From Spirosoma rigui (GTDB taxonomy: Bacteria > Bacteroidota > Bacteroidia > Cytophagales > Spirosomataceae), in contig NZ_CP020105.1 of assembly GCF_002067135.1 (NCBI RefSeq), positions 2,728,001 to 2,792,000 on the forward strand: a stretch of DNA of 64,000 nucleotides, given 5' to 3'. Positions 43,823 to 52,264 of the stretch are shown here, piece by piece. How positions within the stretch are numbered: the first letter of the stretch is position 1; each line of letters opens with the position of its first letter. The notes under the pieces were generated by a model that was not told the origin of the DNA, did not search any database, and saw only the letters and a list, made by a program, of their open reading frames with translations. The position numbers and the translations under genes are program-made.

Positions 43823-44191
43823 TTAGCTCAGTCGGACGACGCGGTTCTGGTTACGTTCGATCTGGATCGTTTTCGTCGTTACCTGCTTGCCAACCGTTAC
43901 CTGAATCTGGTATGTACCGTCTGCAATCTCCGACAGGTCGAACGTCTGGTGGATGCCTTTGCGGAGGTCAACTGTTCCGTGATACAATGCACCTTTGTCA
44001 CCACGGAACTCGATGGTGCCGTTACCGGGATGTTGCCCTACGGCAACTTTCAGCTTACCGGTTTCCGTCAGCCAGAGGGCCAGGTTGTCGGTGACCATGT
44101 AGGTCGTTGATTCACGCGACGTAAGTTTATCGTCGGTTTTGGGGGCCGTGCTCAGTGTGCAGGCGAGGGCGAGGGCAAAAAAAGTGTTCAT
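43823..44191 (-). CDS. Small secreted beta-sandwich protein
   Basis: The 122-residue protein has a signal peptide (MNTFFALALACTLS) and a beta-rich domain (GTIEFRGDKGALYHGTVDLR, GTYQIQVTVGKQVTTKTIQI) resembling a T9SS-type or fibronectin-like fold. I start at ATG 44191, because upstream in-frame residues do not form a signal. Function unknown; probably envelope or surface. It has a promoter of the LytTR-type layout (44258-44329). Confidence 0.65.
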   Translation of the reverse strand: MNTFFALALACTLSTAPKTDDKLTSRESTTYMVTDNLALWLTETGKLKVAVGQHPGNGTIEFRGDKGALYHGTVDLRKGIHQTFDLSEIADGTYQIQVTVGKQVTTKTIQIERNQNRVVRLS

Positions 44192-44257
44192 CGTATGCTT
44201 GTTGTTTAAAAAAGAGGTTTGTGTTGTTGCCGACGAGATTTTCGTCGGCTGACGGAT

Positions 44258-44329
44258 CAAAGATTGCGGGTCGAACCAGGGAATTACAATCCCTATCCGT
44301 TGAAACGCAGCTATATACGGATGAACCGG
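44258..44329 (-). promoter_or_regulatory. LytTR-type direct repeats and -7 element
   Basis: On the minus strand, CCGGTTCAT starts at 44329 and GCGTTTCAA at 44308 (21 bp apart), and AATCTTTG starts at 44265, 43 bp after the second repeat. It drives the gene starting at 44191. The same layout recurs at eight other promoters in this region. Confidence 0.7.
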
Positions 44330-44645
44330 CTGAAGTTGCCGCTGAGTTGTATCCATCGGATCATGGTCAACATCGACCATCTGGTCAGTCAGGACTTCCT
44401 TCTATCGCGTGATTTAGACCCGCGAAGGCGTAGACAATCAACCAGTATATATGACGACGCGCGGCATGTTCAATCCGCACGCTGGTAGGTCCATCCGGGG
44501 ACTGTAGCTGGCATTCCATTCTCCTGCTCCACCCGGCATTGGGTTGCCAACACTTGCTACCGACGCTTCGCTGTTTAGGCCCTGACGGCCGAACGTAGCG
44601 GGTATGTCGTTTAACCGAACGGGCTGGATGGAGCGGTAATCAGTA

Positions 44646-44738
44646 CCAGTTCATCCGGGCAATCGTTCGGTTCAGGCATCGCTTTTTCCGGTTGATACGC
44701 GCTGGTATTCGTCCGGTTTAGGGCAGCCACCACCTTTG
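44646..44738 (+). promoter_or_regulatory. Three LytTR-type repeats and -7 element
   Basis: CCAGTTCAT (44646), TCGGTTCAG (44667) and CCGGTTGAT (44688) are each 21 bp apart. CACCTTTG starts at 44731, 43 bp after the third. It drives the lipoprotein gene at 44809. With the site at 44258-44329 it fills most of the 617-bp gene-free stretch 44192-44808, which serves two divergent genes; I see nothing else there. Confidence 0.7.
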
Positions 44739-44808
44739 TAAAGTCATTCCGGAACGCACAAGGCCCAACGGAACGAAACCCTCTTTCACCCAAAAACAAC
44801 AAATTCTT

Positions 44809-45243
44809 ATGAAACCAGTATACCGTTTCCGTCATGTCTGGCTGGCACTGCTCCTGAGCGCCGGTTTGTTTACCGCCTGTAAAAAAGAAGCCGATCCGGC
44901 CCCGGCTGATCTGGCCACCCGCGTAGCTGGTCAGTACACCTTCTCGGAACTGGCCTACGACGGCAAAACCCTGCCCGCCAGCCAGACCAACCTGAAAGGC
45001 AAGGTCGATGTGACGCGCCAGACGGCTACTACCGTAGCCATGGCGCTGGACATTCGCCTGAAATCGACGAACGACGAGTTCATGGTCCTCACCGCCGACG
45101 GGGTCGACGTTGTGGATGCTGGCAGCGCCGGTATCAGCTTCCGCTACCAAGGCGAACAGGTAGCGACTCTGAATAACAACAAGCTCACCATCAACGGCGA
45201 AGATGACAACAACGTACCCTTTCGCCTGAGTGCTACCAAATGA
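44809..45243 (+). CDS. Small lipoprotein, unknown function
   Basis: The 144-residue protein has a signal peptide with lipobox FTAC (Cys24) followed by KKEAD, and a beta-rich domain of about 110 residues (VAGQYTFSELAYDG, TNLKGKVDVTRQTATTVAMA) that looks like a lipocalin-like or similar beta-barrel fold. It is the first gene of a two-gene unit with the small lipoprotein 38 bp downstream, under a three-repeat LytTR-type promoter. Envelope-located; role unknown. Confidence 0.7.
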   Translation: MKPVYRFRHVWLALLLSAGLFTACKKEADPAPADLATRVAGQYTFSELAYDGKTLPASQTNLKGKVDVTRQTATTVAMALDIRLKSTNDEFMVLTADGVDVVDAGSAGISFRYQGEQVATLNNNKLTINGEDDNNVPFRLSATK

Positions 45244-45281
45244 GCCTGAACCCTTCCTCTTTTTTTTACAGATATAAGTCC

Positions 45282-45584
45282 ATGAAATCACGCAAAAAAA
45301 TTACCCTCGTTGCCCTGGCAGCCCTCTCACTTGCCGGTTCACTCAGCAGCTGCGCCACCGTGTTTGGCGGTCGCGTTACGGCAGATCAGAAAATGAGACC
45401 AGCGGCTGGCGAGCCCCAGCGCAAGGTGCGGGTCGGAGCCCTCGTAGCGGATATTCTGCTGTTTCCGCTCGTGAGTATCCCCGTCGACTTTGCCACGGGA
45501 GCTATCTACCAGCCAAAACGAACTATGGCTCAGCAAGCCCCGGCGGCCCGGCCCGTAGCCGTTCAGCAGCCAGCAAAGAAGTAG
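45282..45584 (+). CDS. Small lipoprotein, unknown function
   Basis: The 100-residue protein has a signal peptide with lipobox LSSC (Cys23) and the segment ATVFGGRVTADQKM. A hydrophobic stretch ADILLFPLVSIPVDFATGAIY (broken by Pro) and a Pro/Ala/Gln-rich tail follow. It is YceK-like in general layout only. Start ATG 45282 gives the correct signal peptide. It is followed by a strong terminator at 45616. Confidence 0.65.
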   Translation: MKSRKKITLVALAALSLAGSLSSCATVFGGRVTADQKMRPAAGEPQRKVRVGALVADILLFPLVSIPVDFATGAIYQPKRTMAQQAPAARPVAVQQPAKK

Positions 45585-45615
45585 TACAGTAGACTCATAG
45601 GTTAGGTAAGACGGA

Positions 45616-45650
45616 ATCCCCGGTGCGCCCTTCGCGCCGGGGATTTTTGT
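45616..45650 (+). terminator. Intrinsic terminator
   Basis: A 12-bp stem (ATCCCCGGTGCG with CGCGCCGGGGAT, one T-G pair) and a 5-nt loop are followed by TTTTGTT. Confidence 0.9.
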
Positions 45651-45662
45651 TGCTGGTGCGCT

Positions 45663-45712
45663 CCCCGTCCGACGAGTGCCATACCCTGCGGTATAACATT
45701 CGTCGGACGGGG
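45663..45712. repeat. Compound 50-bp dyad
   Basis: The outer arms CCCCGTCCGACGAGTG (45663-45678) and 45697-45712 pair over 16 bp with one G-T, and an inner small stem ATACC/GGTAT surrounds CTGC. It lies 13 bp after a terminator and directly before the LytTR-type boxes of the cytochrome gene. It could be a second mRNA end or a regulatory cruciform. Confidence 0.7.
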
Positions 45713-45718
45713 GCAATG

Positions 45719-45790
45719 ACGGTTTATCGCGTCGTTCTTCCGTTTCACGGGCATTCTGATTGGGTCGGCTGGTGGGTAACCCCAACTTTG
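45719..45790 (+). promoter_or_regulatory. LytTR-type direct repeats and -7 element
   Basis: ACGGTTTAT (45719) and CCGTTTCAC (45740) are 21 bp apart; CAACTTTG starts at 45783, 43 bp after the second. It drives the cytochrome c gene at 45851. Confidence 0.7.
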
Positions 45791-45850
45791 TTTCGATTCG
45801 TTGACGCGGGTCTCTTCCTCTATCAATCAGTTTATTAACCAAATACGTCC

Positions 45851-46831
45851 ATGAAAAAAGTAATGAAAATTACGGGCCTCGTGCTCAGCGGTGTAGTGCT
45901 GCTGCTCGTTGGCTTCTGTGCCTACGTAGCCGCTGTTGGCGTGCCTACTTACGATCCTCCCGTTGTACCCAGGATCACTGTCGAGCGGACACCCGCCCGC
46001 ATCACACGGGGTGAGGTCATCGCCCAGATTCAGTGTATGGAATGTCACGCCAATAACGACAACCGGCTGACGGGTAAGTACCTGGCTGAGGTGCCGCCCC
46101 TTTTTGGCAAGCTATACTCGAAGAACATCACCCAGGATGTCGAAAAAGGGATTGGTAAATGGACCGACGGGGAGTTGATCTACTTCCTGCGTACCGGCGT
46201 CCGGAAGGATGGTACCTACGCCCCCGTCATGCCGCAGTATCCCAACATGGCCGATGAAGACCTTAAATCGGTGGTGGCGTGGCTGCGTTCCGACCGGTTT
46301 CCCGTCCAGGCGACGAATCAGGAAGCACCCCCGTCTGAACTGAGCTTTGTGTCGAAACTCCTGACGCACACCCTGATGAAACCCATTGCGTACCCTGAAC
46401 AGGCCATTCGTTTCCCCGACAGCACCAGTCAGATAGCCCTGGGTAAATACACCGCCGACGCCATTGGCGACTGCTTTGCCTGCCATTCGGGCGATATGCT
46501 CGATCAGGATAAGAGCCATACCGAGCGCACCAAGGGGTATTACGGCGGTGGTATTGAGATGGTTGGTGAAGACGGTAAGCCAATCGTGACGGCTAACCTG
46601 ACATTCGATGAAGAAACGGGTATTGCCCGGAAGTATACGAAAGAACAGTTCATCCGGGCTGTAAAAGGAGGGGTCCGACCCGACGGCAGCATCCTGCGGT
46701 CGCCCATGGCGCCCAAACCCATGCTGTCGGATCGGGAAGTAGGGGCCATTTTCGAGTACCTGAAAACGGTGCCCAAAATCAGGAATGATATTGCCAAAAA
46801 GAGCGCGGAAATTCAGCTGGCCAGAAAATGA
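45851..46831 (+). CDS. Membrane-anchored diheme cytochrome c
   Basis: This 326-residue c-type cytochrome has an N-terminal anchor (about 7-29) and two heme motifs, CMECH (62-66) and CFACH (208-212). Candidate distal Met ligands are in APVMPQYPNM (about 124-133) and in the RSPMAPKPML segment of the second domain. It carries electrons at the outer face of the inner membrane. A cupin gene follows 48 bp later, probably in the same operon. It is a possible electron acceptor for an exported dehydrogenase, but no partner is adjacent. Confidence 0.9.
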   Translation: MKKVMKITGLVLSGVVLLLVGFCAYVAAVGVPTYDPPVVPRITVERTPARITRGEVIAQIQCMECHANNDNRLTGKYLAEVPPLFGKLYSKNITQDVEKGIGKWTDGELIYFLRTGVRKDGTYAPVMPQYPNMADEDLKSVVAWLRSDRFPVQATNQEAPPSELSFVSKLLTHTLMKPIAYPEQAIRFPDSTSQIALGKYTADAIGDCFACHSGDMLDQDKSHTERTKGYYGGGIEMVGEDGKPIVTANLTFDEETGIARKYTKEQFIRAVKGGVRPDGSILRSPMAPKPMLSDREVGAIFEYLKTVPKIRNDIAKKSAEIQLARK

Positions 46832-46879
46832 CAACCAGCCGTGGGATGTATATCCCGCTGGCTCCGACAAAACGCTCTC

Positions 46880-47431
46880 ATGGCTTACGCCCAAAAAATC
46901 ATTCGTAACCCACAAACCGGCCAGCAGATTCGGTTTCTGCGCACGGGCCGCGACACCTGCGGGCAACTGCTCGAAATGGAAGCAACCTTCGCGGGTAACA
47001 GTGCCAAACCGGTGGCCCACTATCATCCCTACCAGGCCGAAGATTTTCGGGTGGTGAGTGGTAGACTGACCGTTCAGGTTGGGGACCAAACAAAGGTACT
47101 TGGGCCGGGCGATACGCTGCACATTCCGCGGCACACGGTGCATGCTATGTGGAACGCATCGCCCGATGAAACCGTCGTGAACTGGCAGGTGACGCCCGCG
47201 CTGACAACCGATCATTTTTTCGAAACCGTCTTTGGGCTAGCCAGCGACGGTACCGCAGGAGCAAGCGGCCGGCCACCCCTGCTGCAAACGGTTTTGCTGG
47301 TGCAGTATTTCTCCGCTGTTTTCCGGCTGGCCAGGCCACCCCGGACCATCCAGCGGGTACTGTTCTCACTGCTGTCACCGGTGGCGTATCTGGCGGGCTA
47401 CCGGCCAACCTACCCGAAGTACCTGGATTAA
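46880..47431 (+). CDS. Cupin-domain protein with C-terminal hydrophobic region
   Basis: The 183-residue protein has a cupin motif 1 HYHPYQAEDFRVVSGRLTVQ with two His and a Glu, and motif 2 GDTLHIPRHTVHAMWN. The C-terminal ~70 residues contain a hydrophobic helix (LLSPVAYLAG), so it may be membrane-associated. It starts at ATG 46880. Likely metal-binding enzyme or sensor; substrate unknown. It lies in an operon with the diheme cytochrome. Confidence 0.75.
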   Translation: MAYAQKIIRNPQTGQQIRFLRTGRDTCGQLLEMEATFAGNSAKPVAHYHPYQAEDFRVVSGRLTVQVGDQTKVLGPGDTLHIPRHTVHAMWNASPDETVVNWQVTPALTTDHFFETVFGLASDGTAGASGRPPLLQTVLLVQYFSAVFRLARPPRTIQRVLFSLLSPVAYLAGYRPTYPKYLD

Positions 47432-47455
47432 GCGTGGCCGCGCGTGCCGTACCAG

Positions 47456-47489
47456 GCCCGTCATGATGCTGGTTCATGACGGGCTTTTT
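47456..47489 (+). terminator. Intrinsic terminator overlapping a LytTR-type box
   Basis: A perfect 11-bp stem GCCCGTCATGA / TCATGACGGGC is followed by five T. Its loop and right arm include the first direct repeat (47469) of the next gene's promoter. Confidence 0.9.
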
Positions 47490-47540
47490 CCGTTTCATCG
47501 ACCTGACCGCTACGCCCGGCAGGAGGGAGGAATACCTTTG
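47469..47540 (+). promoter_or_regulatory. LytTR-type direct repeats and -7 element
   Basis: CTGGTTCAT (47469) and CCGTTTCAT (47490) are 21 bp apart; TACCTTTG starts at 47533, 43 bp after the second. It drives the PKD/beta-helix lipoprotein gene at 47599. Confidence 0.7.
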
Positions 47541-47598
47541 ATCCCAGTAAACGACAACTACTCACTTACTGAGCATCCTGCTCCCTTCCTCTTTTTTT

Positions 47599-49122
47599 AT
47601 GAAACCAGTATCCTCTGCCCTCTACACCCCAGTTGTTCAATCTTCCCGTTTCCCATTTTTCGCCAACGGGTTCACCGCGCTGCTGATTGCCAGTCTGTTC
47701 CTGCTGGTCAGTTGTAAAAAAGACACCGACGTCGATCCCGTGGGTGCCGTGACAGCCAACGCCGGGCCTGACCAGTCGGTGTCGGTTGGCCAGGTCGTTA
47801 CGCTCGATGGTTCGGCTTCGACAGACAGTCAGGGTAAGCCGCTGTCGTTCCAGTGGACCATCCTGCGTAAGCCCGCCAAAAGTAGCGTCGCTCTCACGCA
47901 GCCCGCTACGGCCAGACCAACGTTCAGAGCCGACGAAGTCGGGGAGTACGAAGTACTACTGACCGTTACCAGCGCCAGCGGTAGTGCTACCGACAAAATC
48001 GTTGTGGGGGCATCGGCCGCGGAGCCACTGGCCATCAGCACCAGTATTACGGTTAAAACAACCCTCGTCGACCGTATCCTGAATCCCGACCTGCCCGATT
48101 ACATCGTGACGAAATCCATCGATGTCAACCACGAACTGACAATCAATCCCGGCGTAGTAATTGCGTTTGAGCGCGACGTACGGATGAACGTGAACGACAA
48201 CAGGGGCCTGCTTATAGCCCGGGGTGAACCCACCAACCAGATCAAATTTGTGGGCGTTCAGCCAACAAAGGGCTACTGGGTCGGGATATCACTCTACTCA
48301 GGCAGCAACGCCAATGTACTGGAGCACGTAACCGTGATGCACGCCGGTAGTCGGCCTATCTACAGCACCACCAAGTCGGCCCTGTTCCTGTCGGGCGGCA
48401 GCCGGGCGCAGATCGCGCTGAAAAACTGCCAGTTCTCCCAGAATGACGGCTATGGTATCTACGTTTACGACGGGGCACTCCTGCGGGAGTTCAGCCAGAA
48501 CACGTTCACCAACCACACTGAAGCGGGTATGCTGCTCGATGCCCCGAACGTAGCGAAACTCGATGCCGCTTCGACGTTCACGGGCAACAACGGCCGGAAC
48601 GTAGTGGAGGTCAGCCCGTCGGATATCAAAGGCACCACCGAGGTTGTCTGGACGGGATTCGCTGACAAGACTCCCTACCGGATCAACGGTGAGTTTACCA
48701 TCAACGCGGGTTTCAAACTCAGCCCCGGCGTAACGCTGGAAATGAACCGGGATGCCGTAATCCGGGTCAACACGGGCGGCTACCTGAGCGCCGTGGGTAC
48801 GCCCACCCAGCGGGTCACGTTCACCGGTGCCGATCGGACGGCCGCCTACTGGCGCGGCATCATCTGCTACTCGCAGGACACCAAAAACGTACTCGACAAT
48901 GCGGAGGTCAGCAACGCGGGGAGCATCAGCATCGTGTCGGCCAGAAAAGCCAACATCGCCATCTATGGTACAAAGGCGGCCATGACGATCAGAAATACCC
49001 GCATCAGCGGCAGCGGTGGCTACGGCGTTTATGTCGGTTACGGGGCTGCGGCCAATACCGATCTGACTACGGCCAACAGTTTCGAAACCAACGCACAGTC
49101 GAACGTGATGATCGAGAAGTAG
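47599..49122 (+). CDS. PKD and beta-helix surface lipoprotein
   Basis: The 507-residue protein has a signal peptide with lipobox VSC (Cys39) and KKD. A PKD-like domain (about 50-140; ANAGPDQSVSVGQVVTLDGS) precedes a right-handed parallel beta-helix region (about 170-500) with repeats such as GGSRAQIALKNCQFSQNDGY and NIAIYGTKAAMTIRNTRISG. PKD plus beta-helix proteins usually sit on the surface and bind or cleave polysaccharides. No catalytic residues can be assigned. It has a LytTR-type promoter. Confidence 0.8.
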   Translation: MKPVSSALYTPVVQSSRFPFFANGFTALLIASLFLLVSCKKDTDVDPVGAVTANAGPDQSVSVGQVVTLDGSASTDSQGKPLSFQWTILRKPAKSSVALTQPATARPTFRADEVGEYEVLLTVTSASGSATDKIVVGASAAEPLAISTSITVKTTLVDRILNPDLPDYIVTKSIDVNHELTINPGVVIAFERDVRMNVNDNRGLLIARGEPTNQIKFVGVQPTKGYWVGISLYSGSNANVLEHVTVMHAGSRPIYSTTKSALFLSGGSRAQIALKNCQFSQNDGYGIYVYDGALLREFSQNTFTNHTEAGMLLDAPNVAKLDAASTFTGNNGRNVVEVSPSDIKGTTEVVWTGFADKTPYRINGEFTINAGFKLSPGVTLEMNRDAVIRVNTGGYLSAVGTPTQRVTFTGADRTAAYWRGIICYSQDTKNVLDNAEVSNAGSISIVSARKANIAIYGTKAAMTIRNTRISGSGGYGVYVGYGAAANTDLTTANSFETNAQSNVMIEK

Positions 49123-49171
49123 CCGGGCGCAAAACCACTGGTGCGTGTCCGGATGCCCCTCCGTTCGACAG

Positions 49172-49204
49172 GCCTGCTATGACGGTTCATGGCAGGCTTT
49201 TGTT
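49172..49204 (+). terminator. Intrinsic terminator overlapping a LytTR-type box
   Basis: An 11-bp stem GCCTGCTATGA / TCATGGCAGGC (one T-G pair) is followed by TTTTGTT. The first repeat of the kinase promoter (49182) lies within the hairpin. Confidence 0.8.
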
Positions 49205-49254
49205 GGTTCAGCCCAGTTGCTGTTGGACGAGCCGCGCTGGCCTTCCTAGTTTAG
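49182..49254 (+). promoter_or_regulatory. LytTR-type direct repeats and -7-like element
   Basis: ACGGTTCAT (49182) and TTGGTTCAG (49203) are 21 bp apart; TAGTTTAG, a weaker -7 element, starts at 49247, 44 bp after the second. It drives the first LytS-type kinase gene, which suggests feedback control. Confidence 0.6.
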
Positions 49255-49285
49255 CGTTCCTGCCAATTTAGCCAGTACACGATTC

Positions 49286-50626
49286 ATGACCTTTCAACTT
49301 TGGGGTGCGGTATTCACCGGTATGGTGCTGTCGATCATGCTGTTGAACGTAGTGCAGTGGATAACGTACGGCGATCGGAATTACGGCCTGTATACCCTGT
49401 ATATGTTGGCGTGGCTGTGCTACTTCGGGCTGCGGGTTCATGCCTTTCGCGAGTTATTCTCGCTGGAAACGAATCATTTTGTCCGGGCAGCAGCCCCCAT
49501 GGGGGCTTATTACATCTACTTCGACTTTGCCGACTCAATACTGGACCTGCGTCGTAATCTGCCCGTTTTTTTTCGCCGGCTGCAGCTCGTCAAAATAGGT
49601 ATTGTGGTTTATGTCACGATCCAGTTTCTGCTGTGCTACGTCGTTACCTGGCATCCGACCCTGTACGAGATCACATTTGTGGCAATGCGGCTGGCCATGG
49701 CGGTACTGGGCGTATACGGTATCCGGCAGATGCTCAGCCTGCGCGACCCGGTGTCGACGGTCTACGCCGTCGGCACCGCTTTTCTGCTGACGGGCGGACT
49801 AACGGCGATGTTCATGTCGCTGGCCTGGCCCCGCGAAAACTGGTCGGGGCCGTTCTGGAACGTATCGCTCACCTACATGCAGATCGGGATCATTGCCGAG
49901 CTGGTCTGTTTCTCGCTCGGGCTGAGTTACCGGCAACGGCGGGCCGCCGTGCGCAGCGCCATTGTGGAGCAGGAGCTGATCCATGAGCGCGAAAAACACC
50001 ACCGCGACCAGCTGGAAGCGGAGCTGGCCGTACAGCGGCTGGAACAGGAAAAAACCGAAGTACACATCCGGGCGCTGCAGGCGCAGGTAAACCCGCATTT
50101 TCTGTTCAACAGCCTTAACTCGCTGAGCGCGCTCATCGACGACGATACCCGGCGGGCGGGTGTTTTTCTGGATGAGCTGAGTTCCGTTTACCGCTACCTG
50201 CTGCGGGCCAATGACCAGATCCTGACTCCGCTGGCGGCCGAACTGACGTTCATTCAGTCCTATAGCCACCTGCTGCAAACGCGGCATGGCGATGCGCTAC
50301 GGGTGGTTTGCCGGGTGCCGCCACCCTTGCTCAGCCGGCAGATACCCCCACTCACCCTGCAACTGCTGGTCGAGAACGCCGTTAAACATAACATCGCCCT
50401 GCCCGATCAGCCGCTGACGATTGACATCGACACCGACGGAGATGATCGGCTGGTGGTACGCAACAATGTACAGCGGAAACGGGCGCGGGTTGCGTCCAAC
50501 GGGGTTGGGCTGGCCAATATCTGGTCGAAATACCAGATGCTGAATCAACCGATGCCTACGATCTCGGAGGCTAACGGGCAGTTTGTCATCACGCTGCCCT
50601 TGATCGCGGAGAATAGCGTCGTATGA
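49286..50626 (+). CDS. LytS/YehU-type sensor histidine kinase, 7-TM
   Basis: The 446-residue kinase has an N-terminal sensor of about seven membrane segments (1-215), a coiled-coil linker (about 220-265), the His-kinase motif QVNPHFLFNSLNSL with phospho-His271, the N-box LQLLVENAVKHN and the G-box SNGVGLANIWSKYQML. These kinases phosphorylate LytTR regulators. It is the first of four related kinases between 49.3 and 55.5 kb; the only LytTR regulator here is encoded at 57076-57867. Its own promoter carries the repeats, so it is probably self-regulated. Confidence 0.92.
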   Translation: MTFQLWGAVFTGMVLSIMLLNVVQWITYGDRNYGLYTLYMLAWLCYFGLRVHAFRELFSLETNHFVRAAAPMGAYYIYFDFADSILDLRRNLPVFFRRLQLVKIGIVVYVTIQFLLCYVVTWHPTLYEITFVAMRLAMAVLGVYGIRQMLSLRDPVSTVYAVGTAFLLTGGLTAMFMSLAWPRENWSGPFWNVSLTYMQIGIIAELVCFSLGLSYRQRRAAVRSAIVEQELIHEREKHHRDQLEAELAVQRLEQEKTEVHIRALQAQVNPHFLFNSLNSLSALIDDDTRRAGVFLDELSSVYRYLLRANDQILTPLAAELTFIQSYSHLLQTRHGDALRVVCRVPPPLLSRQIPPLTLQLLVENAVKHNIALPDQPLTIDIDTDGDDRLVVRNNVQRKRARVASNGVGLANIWSKYQMLNQPMPTISEANGQFVITLPLIAENSVV

Positions 50627-50670
50627 GTTCGTGGTGGGTTGGTGACCCGGCGGGTTGGCCCGGGTCGCCA

Positions 50671-50742
50671 ACGGTTCATCCGCTGCTTTTTCCTGTTCAG
50701 CGGGTTGGCCGTTGATCAGGCGGCAGGCGCGGGCCACTTTTG
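50671..50742 (+). promoter_or_regulatory. LytTR-type direct repeats and -7 element
   Basis: ACGGTTCAT (50671) and CCTGTTCAG (50692) are 21 bp apart; CACTTTTG starts at 50735, 43 bp after the second. It drives the glycosyltransferase gene at 50768. Confidence 0.7.
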
Positions 50743-50767
50743 CTCATCAGAAAAACAACAAAGACGT

Positions 50768-52093
50768 ATGACAACTCCCCAACGTATCCTCTTTGCCACC
50801 ATGCCCATGGATGGCCACTTTAGCCCCCTCACCGGCCTTGCCGTTTACCTGAGCCAGCTCGGCCATGACGTACGCTGGTACGTAGGCGGCCGGTACGGTG
50901 AAAAAGTGACCGGGCTGGGCCTGCACCATTATCCGTTTGTGAAGGCACAGACCGTCAACCAGGAAAACCTGGACAGTCTCTTCCCCGAGCGCGCGTCCAT
51001 CAAAGGCGCACTGGCCCGTATCCGGTTCGACATCGAGCAGGTGTTTCTGCTCCGGGCACCGGAGTTTGTCGAAGACCTGACGGCAATTCACGCGCAGTGG
51101 CCGTTTGACCTGATCATCCACGACGTTGCTTTCATCGGCGGGTCGTTTATCAAGCAACTGATCAACGTCAAAACCGTGTCGATCGGTGTGTTGCCCCTGA
51201 CCGAATCGGACGACAACCTCCCGCCGTCGGGTATGGGTATGAAGCCTATGAACAGTGTGCCCGGCCGGTGGGTGCAGCGGCTGATGCGCTACGTGGTACA
51301 GCGGGTTATTTTCCGGGAAACCAACGAACTGCACAACCGGCTCCGTGCCGGGTACGGTCTGCCGCCGGAACCTGATTCCCTGTTCGATTCGGTGGTCCAC
51401 ACGGCCGACATACACCTGCAGAGTGGCGTTCCCAGCTTTGAATATCCCCGCAAGCGAATCAGCCCCAACGTTCGATTCGTGGGACCGCTGCTGCCCTGCA
51501 ACCGGGGCCACAAACGGCCGTTCGAGCAGGTAGCCAAAGCGTTGCAGTACAAGAAAGTCGTGCTGGTAACCCAGGGGACGGTGGAGCGCGACGTGGAGAA
51601 AATTATCGTGCCCACGCTGGAAGCCTACAAACAGGATCCCGAAACGCTCGTTATCGCCACTACCGGTGGCTCCCGGACCAGCGAACTATGCGATCGTTAT
51701 CCCGAAGAAAATATCATCATTGAAGACTTCATCGATTTCTCCGCCGTCATGGCGTATGCCAGCGTGTATGTGACCAACGGGGGCTACGGCGGGGTTATGC
51801 TGGCGCTGAAGCACAACCTGCCCATCGTTGTGGCCGGTATTCACGAGGGTAAAAACGAAATTGCCGCCCGCATTGATTACTGCAAGGTAGGGATAGACCT
51901 GAAGACCGAAATGCCCAAACCCGCCCAGATCCGTAAGGCGGTCGACAAGGTGACCGGCGATAATACCTACCGGCGGAATGCCCGGAAAATGGGGCGTCAG
52001 CTGAGCGCATACAATCCCAATGAACTGGCACGACAGTACATCGATGCGCTCGTGGCCGAGCAGGTCCTGCCGGAACTGTCCGTTGCCGACTGA
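50768..52093 (+). CDS. GT-B (GT1/MGT-type) glycosyltransferase
   Basis: The 441-residue cytoplasmic enzyme has an N-terminal acceptor-side domain (ILFATMPMDGHFSPLTGLAV, 7-26) and a C-terminal nucleotide-sugar domain (VLVTQGTVERD; VTNGGYGGVMLALKHNLPIV, then HEGKNEIAARIDYCKVGI). This is the UGT/MGT-like family that glycosylates small lipophilic molecules or lipids. Start ATG 50768 opens with the beta-strand of the Rossmann fold. It is flanked by sensor kinases and has a LytTR-type promoter, so its product may modify the envelope under that control. A terminator follows at 52166. Confidence 0.85.
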   Translation: MTTPQRILFATMPMDGHFSPLTGLAVYLSQLGHDVRWYVGGRYGEKVTGLGLHHYPFVKAQTVNQENLDSLFPERASIKGALARIRFDIEQVFLLRAPEFVEDLTAIHAQWPFDLIIHDVAFIGGSFIKQLINVKTVSIGVLPLTESDDNLPPSGMGMKPMNSVPGRWVQRLMRYVVQRVIFRETNELHNRLRAGYGLPPEPDSLFDSVVHTADIHLQSGVPSFEYPRKRISPNVRFVGPLLPCNRGHKRPFEQVAKALQYKKVVLVTQGTVERDVEKIIVPTLEAYKQDPETLVIATTGGSRTSELCDRYPEENIIIEDFIDFSAVMAYASVYVTNGGYGGVMLALKHNLPIVVAGIHEGKNEIAARIDYCKVGIDLKTEMPKPAQIRKAVDKVTGDNTYRRNARKMGRQLSAYNPNELARQYIDALVAEQVLPELSVAD

Positions 52094-52165
52094 GGCCTGT
52101 GGGCTACCCGGAGCCGCTACCAGCCTCGACCTTATCCGGGCTGAATCCGGCCCCCTGACATACTA

Positions 52166-52209
52166 ACCTCTTTCCCGGTTCGGCACGGTTGCAGGACCGG
52201 GAAAGAGGT
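52166..52209 (+). terminator. Terminator-like hairpin
   Basis: A 14-bp perfect stem (ACCTCTTTCCCGGT with ACCGGGAAAGAGGT) and a 16-nt loop are followed by ATTAATTT. It ends the glycosyltransferase transcript. Confidence 0.75.
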
Positions 52210-52264
52210 ATTAATTTACTTCATCGATTACTATATTTACTCAATGACCTAACCCTGCCCGACC

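Noticed and set aside
52185..52193. ACGGTTGCA upstream of the second kinase
   Set aside because: It has no partner 21 bp away, the -7-like TATATTTA is 47 bp on, and the box lies inside the terminator loop; probably chance.
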